Shown: positions 55,022 to 64,000 of the stretch, in pieces
Layout of the letters: each line of letters opens with the position of its first letter
How positions within the stretch are numbered: position 1 is the stretch's first letter
Source of the DNA: Sinohyriopsis cumingii
Taxonomy: Eukaryota > Mollusca > Bivalvia > Unionida > Unionidae
NCBI GenBank assembly: GCA_028554795.2
Contig: CM068839.1
Location: forward strand, 90,740,182 to 90,804,181
DNA length: 64,000 nucleotides
Direction of reading: 5' to 3'
Made by a program: the position numbers and the translations under genes
The notes under the pieces: model-generated
The model's input: the letters and a program-made list of their open reading frames with translations, nothing else
What the model was told of the DNA's origin: nothing
The model's database searches: none

Positions 55022-55637
55022 CTCTATCAATGATATACCACGAGATGCGAGATGTATACATTTTTTATTAAAATTAAACGAGTCTTGCCCGAGTTTCCTT
55101 TCAGTCAAACATTTATACAACGAGTGGTATGTCATTGATATAGTGCACATATATACATTAATTTTTTTTATATCACATACAAATACACATATTTGCACTT
55201 TGAATGGAGTTACTTTATGCTCCTGATAACAGTGTATTGATCGAGTAATTGAACTCTACACATCCCTGCGACTGTGTCCGCCACAAAATGTAGTTCTACG
55301 ATTATTATTCTTGCTTACAATCACATATGCAAATTAATAATTGTATTGTTTTCTTTTTCCAGTTTATATTGTTATTACCATTTATTAAATCAATATAAGA
55401 CACACTTACGATTTAAACATGAAATATTTTTTTTATGAAGAAAGTAGTGCACTGTAAACAGGGTTAGCTGATTGTACACTGAACCTGTACTGTCAGGCAT
55501 TCACGTACTGGCGTATGGAAATTAGCGTAGAATAGAAACTAAATGAAATGACAAACCAACAAGAGGTAATTAAAATATCTTAATATATTGACAGTTTATC
55601 GAAGTCATTATTCTGCTTTAATTAACATTTCTAAAGA

Positions 55638-55676
<39 letters not shown>

Positions 55677-55805
55677 CTTTGGACGGCTTGACTAACAGTA
55701 CCATCATTCATAGGTCCAGAGACATAAACGTTTGACACAAGCGAAAAACCCAACGCTAGTATTTTCATGGATGTTCGCCTTTATCTAGCTACGATAATCC
55801 AGAGA

Positions 55806-55842
<37 letters not shown>

Positions 55843-55843
55843 T
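55638..55843. repeat. (CT)n and (AG)n microsatellites
   Basis: (CT)n at about 55638-55676 and (AG)n at about 55801-55843 are inverted relative to each other, 125 bp apart, and could pair as a hairpin. A G-rich GGGGGGGCGGGGGCG follows at 55844. Confidence 0.85.
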
Positions 55844-56399
55844 GGGGGGGCGGGGGCGACCATTTGACATTTTAATATTTGATAATTAATAATCGGTTTT
55901 TAGAACATTATAATAGGTTTAAGAAACAACAACAAAGGATTAAAACATTGCATTATGTGTGCCTCGTAACCGACAAATTTAACATATGGGCCTAGTGTCA
56001 CTGGCTATTGCAACTACTTATCATTGATATTATGAATACTGTAGATAGGTTACTTGGTACAAGTTCAGTTAATGTTTTTGTCCAGCGCAATATGTTTATC
56101 TCTATCACTCCAGATTTGTGCTTATTTTGTCATTACGCACGAGAGGGAAAAGGAAAAAATAAAGGATTCCGATGAATTGTGTGCCATTTTAATTTCGTCT
56201 AGAAAACGGGCTATTAATACTTTTTATCATTATTTTCATATGTCATTTATGATTAATGAATGAGTAGAAATTCATCATTGATCTATAGCCCAGCGGTTGA
56301 AAGAATGTCTATATATTCGTATTATTGCGCCATGGGCGGATCACAATTTGATATACCAATAGTATTGGTATATCAATTTGCTTAATACCAATACTTTAA

Positions 56400-56404
<5 letters not shown>
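55844..56404. other. Host-like DNA without genes
   Basis: No supported gene. Confidence 0.5.

Positions 56405-56472
<68 letters not shown>
56405..56472. repeat. (AT)n microsatellite
   Basis: About 33 AT units. Confidence 0.95.
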
Positions 56473-56474
<2 letters not shown>

Positions 56475-56504
56475 GCCTTTGTCATTGCCTTGAAACTATA
56501 TTAT

Positions 56505-56800
56505 TGTGACCCTATGGCCTACATTACCTATAAGATATTGCCATTGCTATGTAACTGTAACGTTACGGGCCTATAGCCTACATAACCAGTAAAATATTGT
56601 CATTGCTATGTAACTGTAGCATTACTGGCCTACATTACCTATAAGCTGTTGCCATAGTTATGGCTATACAACTGTTTTCATTATGGGCCCTTGACCTACA
56701 TTAACAATAAACTATTGTCATTGTTCGTTAGCTGTAGTTATATGGGCCTATGGCCTAACTTAGCTATAGACTATTGTCAATTTCTGAGTTGTAGTACTGA
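56505..56800. repeat. Minisatellite of about 60 bp, five units
   Basis: Units contain GGCCTATGGCCTACATTACCTATAARMTATTG...GCTATGTAACTGTAGC with substitutions. Confidence 0.75.
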
Positions 56801-56926
56801 AAGTAGTTTATATTCCAGCCACATGACACCTGCTTTTAGGGCATTGGCCATTTACCAGTGCATCTAGCAAACATTTATACAGTGCATCTAGCAAACATTT
56901 ATATTACATTGTCATATATTTACCTC

Positions 56927-56930
<4 letters not shown>

Positions 56931-56967
<37 letters not shown>
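56931..56967. repeat. (GT)n microsatellite
   Basis: About 18 GT units. Confidence 0.95.
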
Positions 56968-56970
<3 letters not shown>

Positions 56971-57089
56971 AAACTCAAACAACAATATATTTTTTTACTT
57001 ACTTTCTGATTTTATTTCGAATCAATAAGGACTCTTCAGAAAAATGAATCACTGATCCCTTTAATCAAAGTTTGATCAACAAACGTTTT

Positions 57090-57365
57090 ATTTTTCATTC
57101 CATTTGAATCATCGGGCTCATGCATCTTCGAACTATAGAACCCTTCTTTCGAACCAATAAACCTTGGGACTAATGTACCTCTAGACCACAGAACCATCGG
57201 AACACTGAACCATTCTTTCTGACTAAAGAGCTTTCTGGCCAATGAACATAAGGGCCATTCAAAGTTTATTTTGGACTGATGACCCTTTTATTAAATTAAC
57301 CTTGGAAACAGTGTACCTTTCTTTCTTACCACAGAACCTTCGGACCAATGAACATCCTGACTGTT
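57090..57365. repeat. Degenerate short tandem repeat
   Basis: A motif near CAGAACCTTCGGACCAATGAA, about 17-20 bp long, recurs more than ten times with heavy drift. Confidence 0.55.
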
Positions 57366-57660
57366 GAAAAGTAACCAAGGATATTATTGCCATGTACTTT
57401 TAATTTATATTGTGTACCTGACTTTTGTGCGTGACTGAAGATTACTTTTTGGCTTCCTGGCTTCTGTCATGTTTTAAAGCAATTTACTAAAAGTTTACTT
57501 CAATGCCTAATCTTGTTTACGAACTTAGAATGTATTAGAAGCAAACTTGTTTACAATTAGGGTAATTTGTAAATAAAATATAAATGATTTAGTAAACAAT
57601 TGTTCAGTCCTGTTTAATATCAGTAGTTGGGAATATATTATCAGAGTTTATTTGAGTATT

Positions 57661-58026
57661 TTTTTTCAGAAATAAATAGAGAGGAATTATTTATTTAAAT
57701 TATTTGTTGGAATTACAAAGTGCTCATTGATTTGTGGACTAAAACACTACTTTTGGTTTAATGAGGACTCATTCAAATACATTAAGGAGTATATCATTGC
57801 AATACATCAAGAGATTTAAGGTTATTGGAATTCATTCAGAACATTATATTCTTCTGGACCTGTGACATGACATTTAGGATTATTTTGGATTTAATTCGCA
57901 ATACTGAAAGTTCCTCCTGACTTTTTACTATGTATTCTATGGAAATAGATTATTTCTTGAAAATTTCTTAAATTGATGGTTTCGTTTCTTTTTTATCACA
58001 TGGTTTAAAACCATAGAGTCGTAACA
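57661..58026 (+). repeat. LTR-like repeat, copy 2
   Basis: Related to 45600-45985. It ends GAGTCGTAACA, but no primer site follows, so it may be a solitary LTR. Confidence 0.45.
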
Positions 58027-58114
58027 CTATGGAAATAATATAAAAATTTCCAAGGGTAATTTTAGAAGGAGAAAAGTTACGTTACCGATCTCAGATGGTG
58101 GATTTTGGCAATGT

Positions 58115-58144
58115 CAATTCTCTCTCTCTTTCTGTCTCTGTCTC

Positions 58145-58188
<44 letters not shown>
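58115..58188. repeat. (TC)n microsatellite with (TG) interruptions
   Basis: TCTCTC and TCTGTC blocks. Confidence 0.9.
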
Positions 58189-58189
<1 letters not shown>

Positions 58190-58539
58190 CACACACGAAC
58201 ACACTATAATCCCAGTGTCTTTTCCCATCGTGTTAATTCATTTTTTTGTTTTGTAGCTACCAGTCAGAGCAGCACTCTACTACACGGTCCACCCAGTACC
58301 ACTGACGTCATTCATCAGTATCCCATATGATCACGTCAGCTACTTGTACTCAACAGAATAGCTGTGGGTTCCCAGCATTCAAAACCCGGGTACAATAGAA
58401 GAGAAAGGAGCAATAATATAATAAATATTAAAATATATACTACTATATTTACGCATTAACTCATGCTATTAGTCACGCCCAGGGCCAATGCCGTCTTCGT
58501 TGGAAAATCATCTAGGCTTCAAAATAAATATTCGCGAAG

Positions 58540-58895
58540 TCCAATCCAATTCGAATAAAAAGATGTGAACCTAGATTTGCCGTTCAACGATTCCACTTGT
58601 CACGCGTACTGTCCGTGACTTTGCTGAAATAACAGTCGTCTTTCTTCAACAAAATTGCAATCTAATTCGAAGAAAATGATGTGAAACTAGATTTGCCCTT
58701 CAACGATTCCACTTGGCACACGCACTGTCCATGACTTTGATGTAATAAGAGAAGTCTTTCTTCAACAAACTGCAATCAAATTCGAGGAAAAAGATGTGAA
58801 ACTAAATTTGCACCTCAACAATTCTACTTGACACGTTCACAGTCATTGACTTTTCTGTAACAACAGAAACCGGCCTTCATCGAATTCTAAATTTC
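58540..58895. repeat. Minisatellite of about 115 bp, three units
   Basis: Units start CAATCCAATTCG (58542), CAATCTAATTCG (58658) and CAATCAAATTCG (58773), with TTCAACGATTCCACTTG in the middle. Confidence 0.8.
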
Positions 58896-59528
58896 TTCGG
58901 TGAGAAAGTCACTTTACAAACAAAAAGTATTTGAGACACTTTTTGTTGTTTTTTGTTTTGTAGTTAGTAGTAGTATTAGCAGAAACAACACTTGTTGGTG
59001 ACAATAAAAGTAGTAGTGGTAGTATTAGTAACTGAGTAAAGAGGGAGAAAATTAGTTTAATGTATATGCACGAGTACTAGATACGTATAAGCTACCAAAC
59101 ATGTCTCTTCTTGTTGAAGCTTGAATGGAATCAAATGAAAAGTTCATCAAAACAAATATAAAAAATTGTTCCCAAATTGTCAAATGCAGAAAAGTTTCAG
59201 CCATTTAAATCAATAAAACAGAACCAGCTTTCCCACGCTCCCACCCATCTCCCAAGACACAACTCCACATATACAGACACACATGTATGTGTTTGAAAGA
59301 ATATTAATATGCATATAACAGAAATAATACTTTAACATATACATACTCATAATTAGAGCAAAAATAATCTAAAACCTGAAAATACACAAATGTTTTATTC
59401 TTGTAAGGAGTTAAACCAGTTTTCCAGCGAAAGCACACAACAATGATATTTGTATGCACCGGCAACGATTTAAATGGCCGAATTAAGAGCCATGTAAAGG
59501 AATCGTGATCAATTTCTATGTTTTAGTT
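58896..59528. other. Host-like DNA without genes
   Basis: No supported gene. Confidence 0.5.
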
Positions 59529-59755
59529 ACATACATACAATATTGATGCTGGTGGTAACATTCAGAAGACAACATAGATGCTGGTGGTAATAGTCAAAAG
59601 ACAACATTGATGATGATGGTAATAGTCGCAAGACAGCAATGATGCTGGTAGTCGTAGTCAGAAGAAAAAAAATTGATGATGATGGCAAAAATGCACAATA
59701 CAACATTGATGTTAATGGCAATAGACCGAAGACAAACATTTTGCTGGATAAAATA
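59529..59755. repeat. Minisatellite of about 36 bp, six units
   Basis: Units near TTGATGCTGGTGGTAATAGT followed by CAGAAGACAACA; open on the minus strand only because of the repeat. Confidence 0.75.
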
Positions 59756-62508
59756 GTTACATGAAATGTCTAAATTATTTATCTTTTGACCCTTACATTC
59801 AGTATCAAAAACTCTCTAAGGGTCCGAAGATGTTTGATTTGTGTTTAAAGCGTCCGCTTGTCTTTTACGTAACAATCTAAAGAAAACTAACCACACCCAT
59901 AAACTGTACCACCACACAGTATCTTTACAAGTGCATCCAAGATACCAGGATTAAAAAGATGTTAAAATTTCGCCGCGAGAATGGCTTTAGCGCTAGAATA
60001 AATTGCATTTTTGGCAAGCAACTACCTCTCTCTCTCTCTCTCTAAATATATATAAAACAACAAGTTTTAGCCCATGATTTGTCGAAAGGTCCATGTGAAC
60101 AAACTTGGTTCTTGTTTAGTGGTTTGGAAATGATCTTTCCTTCGAAGAGTGCGACACCACGTCCTCGATTATTCGAGTAACTTTGCTGAACTTGAAGAAA
60201 AGCTGATGCATACAACGGTCCCTAGTGGTTTTATTTTTTCATACATGTGTGTCAGTTGTTGTTGGAAAATCAAGGTACAGTTATGATGTAGATGTGTTAT
60301 ACAAGCAAATAAATCGACGACACGTCATACGATATATGCATATGAAACTGCTTTTGTAAATACGTACAAATTTCTTATTGAGTTGTACCAATATCGCGTA
60401 ATTGTCCTATCTGAGTCCAAGGTCAAAACGCTCTGTTTGCAGTTGCGTTTTATGTATGTAAAGCTATTGAAAAGTAGCCCTTAATATGCAACATTGGTAT
60501 TATTCAATTATCCAATCGTTTTATATCATTAGTGACAAGAATAAGAGCTCTGTTATGCAGAACACCACAGATCATATTATAGTAACATCCAATCTTGACA
60601 AACTTAATTTTTAAGCTTCATGCATATAACTTCAATGGTTAAGTGCTTATGTAAAAGTCAAATATCACTCAGTTGATGATTATGCGATGCTTGCATCTAT
60701 GATTTTTTTGTGTGAAGTCTCGTGAAAACAGTACACAAAATATGAACGTACCAAACATCAATCAGTCTACACGTACCGCGGTGTCAATCATGAATTGTTA
60801 CACTTTCTTTCCTTCCAAATTGCACTAGTTTTTAGTGATTGGCAAACTTCACAGAATGTTCTACGGGACCAGTTTATACACCGCACCTGTATCAACTATT
60901 CCTACTCATGCAGTCTTTATTACTCATGTTTTTCGCAGAATGCGACCTGGAGACTAAACAGACTGTTAAAAATGTCATTACTTTCCTTGTTCAATAGTAA
61001 TCAGCGATACAAAACACCTTCACAAAGTAATTTGAATTGCCAAATGTTTCATTTGATTGACCTGGAAAGTGAGCTGTGAGAGGAGTGTAGCATTAAAGTG
61101 AGCCTTTCTCATTATTAGCATCAAAACAAAACATAAACTGTTTGTATGTACTGGAAAATTACAAGCATTCACCAATTCTATCCATGCATGTAATATGATA
61201 AATCAGTTTGACTCTTGCACTTCACATCTAAAATTACAGAACGTCAAGGTTAATACACAATAGATAGGAACTTCAGTTCGGTTACTTTAGATATGTTGTG
61301 TTTTGCTTTTGTTGGGATTTTATGTTTTAATATATTAGTATTCTTTGTGTTGAGGCTGACTTAAAACACTCTACAAAGTATAATATTACCAATGTTGTAT
61401 GTATCACTGATGCATTCAGATAAAGCTGTTTGAAAAAGACGAAGTCACAACGACTTACGTAGTATGGTAAGCACACAAAAAAACCGCTATTATTTTCAAG
61501 ATTTACAGACGATCAGTGCATTTATTACACAGTAAAGAACTCACTCTTTTTTCGTTAACAAAAATGATCATTAACGATCAGGCTGGTTTCCTACCATACA
61601 CACTCAAATCTAGTTGAATTGTATGATCTCCAGAGTTGAGCACTATTCCAAAACTTATGTCACATTAAAAGTCTAATTGCAGGTCAATCGGTAAGTCAGT
61701 CATTCAAACAATTATTCACATTAAAGCACAGTCAAATAACATCATCGGTAAATAAAGCATGCAATCACAAAAAATAAAATCGCTTCTTAAGTGCACACTA
61801 AAAACTGAGGACAGTTGTAGATAGGATATAGTTTGTTTTGTTTTACTCACAAACGGTTTATAAGGTCTGTATACATTTAAAGGAAATAATTCCCATCACA
61901 GATAATAATCAATATTTTATTCCGATCTCCGAAGAGGTATTGCTTTATTCAGAAATGCGATTGCCTTTATATGTAAAAGGTATTAATTATCATAACCGTG
62001 CAAATATCCTTCCAAAAATCACTACGGTACATATTAAATAAGATACAGTTATATAACTGATATTCAAATTATTTTGTTCCCATGTAAATGCATAAAAATT
62101 ATGTCTATTATCGCTTCAATACCGACCTTGCTTGTATTTTTATATATGCATCCGTTGCCTAAGACAAGGATTGTTGAACGTTTAAAATTATTTTGTTTCC
62201 TGAACGTTAATAACTGTGTATACATAAAATCTGACAGAAATGGTCTGTTATGTTTCCTGTTTCAACTTGTGTTTTCTTTATCTCTACGTTGCTTCTGAAA
62301 CAAGAAAATTAAATTGTCTTTCTTTTCATACCCCTTCTAAATGTTATACTTCACATATCGATCAATTTTCTCACAAGTGAATACCAGTTAATTAGTAATG
62401 TCTGCACTCCTCTCTCAAATCAATGATTATTCGGCAATCAAACCAGTTTGTCACTAATTATAATGTTTTTCATAGCTATTATGAAGATGCAGTATCATCA
62501 TCCTTTTA

Positions 62509-62512
<4 letters not shown>
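59756..62512. other. Host-like DNA without genes
   Basis: No supported gene; a short (CT)n at about 60028-60043. Confidence 0.5.

Positions 62513-62553
<41 letters not shown>
62513..62553. repeat. (CT)n microsatellite
   Basis: About 20 CT units. Confidence 0.95.
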
Positions 62554-62557
<4 letters not shown>

Positions 62558-62639
62558 TTGCAAGCACTGACATTCAGTCATAATGTGCGGAAGGATATTA
62601 TTCCAGTACTAATGGAGAACAGTACTTAGATTAACAGAA

Positions 62640-62812
62640 CACTACTTAGATTAACAGAGTCGAGACGTAAAGGGTGCCTGTTCGAGTCCTACGACCGGAT
62701 AGGCCATGGTGGGCCGCCATGGTGTGTCCTTGGGTAAAGTACTTCACTCCAATTGATTCCTGACTAAATAACGTGCATGCATTACTGTACCGTAAAACAC
62801 CAACCAAATCAA
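62640..62812 (+). mobile_element. SINE-3, tRNA-derived fragment
   Basis: A box B-like TGTTCGAGTCCTACG, then GTGTCCTTGGGTAAAGTACTT and a CGTAAAACACCAACCAAATC tail, a layout common in tRNA-derived SINEs of invertebrates. The box A part is decayed. Confidence 0.55.
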
Positions 62813-63084
62813 TTTAAATCTAAATACTAACGTAGCCGTGTAACAAATTGATAAATTTAAAGCAGATTATACATATAAATAAAACAGCGAAAGAAGGTAT
62901 ATAGACGTTATAATTATTCTTATGCCAGAGATTTTCTTTATTATACCAAGAGTTGAAGTCCTCGTGGTACAAAATTACAACAAAAACAAAGATGACGGAG
63001 GCAGCGTCACACAAAAGTCACACATCGTAGTATTAAGATCGTACCACTGTTTGGTGTTTTGATTGGTTTGGTTTTGTGGTCTTA

Positions 63085-63305
63085 TCGATATTTCTCAGCA
63101 CACGGTAGGCCTTGCATGGCTGACTGTATTAAGAGGAAAAAGAGCCTAGAAAACCCCCGGAAAGAACATCGACCTACGGTAAGTTCCTGTCAAGTTTTCT
63201 CACATACTCACTTTGCTCGGGCCGAGATTCGAACTCACGCGAACAGAGGCGAATTGTCAGCGATCTGTGTGGGCGAGAGTCTTAGACCACTCATCAACCC
63301 AATAA
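63085..63305 (-). mobile_element. SINE-2, minus-strand copy
   Basis: The reverse complement shares TATGTGAGAAARCTTGMCAG, CCGGGGGTTTTC-type and CGTGTGCTGA blocks with 43862-44114, and a box B-like GAGTTCGAATC. Confidence 0.65.
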
Positions 63306-63894
63306 CGCATCCATGTTTCTATGACCGTAGGTAAAGAAAAAACAGAGATAGAGTCTCATTTAGTGTGCCCATGACTGAATTGTCGTGCTCAACGTAGCAT
63401 AAATCAAAATTTCAGGTTCGTTACATAAACAAAGAGCAACACACACACACACACATTACACACACACGCACTTACATATGCACACGGAGTACTAACACAA
63501 GTTAAATGAAACAAATATAAGAAAGGATAAAAACCTTATAAAAATCATTACTTAAACCTCAGGCAAGTACAAATGTATTTGTAACAATTATTAGTCTCAC
63601 ATTCTATCAGACAATAAAAGAAATGAAGCTTTAAAGAACTTGCCTCTTTGATACGAATGGTAGGCTACGAGTTAGAAAATAGCCAATGGATTTTTTAAAA
63701 TATTTGTTTACCATAAAATCAGGTTCTGTCGAATTTCTGCTTTCCAAAAGTTACTATTTCTTTCACTGTAGTATCAATGACTGACAAACTGGACTATCCA
63801 TCAAAAAATGTATTATTTATAGATATCACAACAGTTCCGAATCTTTATCTCAATACATAGCAAACGTTGTCAGGTATACAAGGTATACAAGGTC

Positions 63895-63927
<33 letters not shown>

Positions 63928-64000
63928 TGTCACACATCAGGTATATCCGGTATTTATATATACATGTGTATAGTGTCACGCATCAGGTATACACGGTATT
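63306..64000. other. Host-like DNA without genes
   Basis: No supported gene. (CA)n at about 63438-63456, (GT)n at about 63896-63925, and a 60-bp direct repeat (AGTGTCACRCATCAGGTATA) at 63928 and 63971. Confidence 0.5.

Noticed and set aside
59529-59755. CRISPR-like array
   Set aside because: Units are continuous and degenerate without distinct spacers, and the host is eukaryotic.

Overview
The window reads as a piece of an invertebrate genome, most likely a marine animal and perhaps a mollusc. It is AT-rich and intron-poor, with many short tandem repeats, tRNA-derived SINEs, LTR and DNA-virus-like relics, and no recognisable host gene. The organism call is tentative because it rests on repeat style only.

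Positions 1 to about 30163 are a Polinton/Maverick (adintovirus-like) element whose left end lies before the window. On the plus strand it carries a Gln-rich protein with a histone-type mRNA 3' end signal, a protein-primed family B DNA polymerase, a BIR (IAP-like) protein, three tandem F-box-like genes, a tail-anchored protein, an FtsK/HerA-type packaging ATPase, a basic core-like protein, a small membrane-active-looking protein, a pre-integrase protein, a chromodomain integrase, a two-TM protein and a truncated penton-type capsid protein. A zinc-knuckle protein lies on the minus strand. No major capsid protein or maturation protease was found. Many genes have their own TATA box, often laid over the stop codon of the gene before. 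The element is dead: the polymerase, integrase, core protein and penton are broken, and the integrase and ATPase carry substitutions in catalytic motifs.

Inside it, exactly within the small membrane-active-looking gene, sits a second Polinton (10530-27125, 16.6 kb) flanked by a 6-bp target duplication (AACAAT). This insert is almost entirely a palindrome: two arms of about 8.3 kb meet at a 22-bp axis (18815-18836). Each arm holds one terminus, a stand-alone copy of the polymerase N-terminal domain, a broken polymerase and an array of about 450-bp repeats. It has no integrase, ATPase or capsid gene, so it looks like an integrated, inverted-dimer 'defective' genome mobilised in trans.

From 30170 to 64000 the sequence is host-like and mostly without genes. 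It holds SINE copies (one SINE inserted in another), diverged dispersed repeats, an LTR-retrotransposon relic (about 45.6-46.4 kb), a fossil helicase/HNH-type sequence (47.1-48.6 kb), a second, inverted Polinton relic (52.3-53.3 kb), several minisatellites and many microsatellites.
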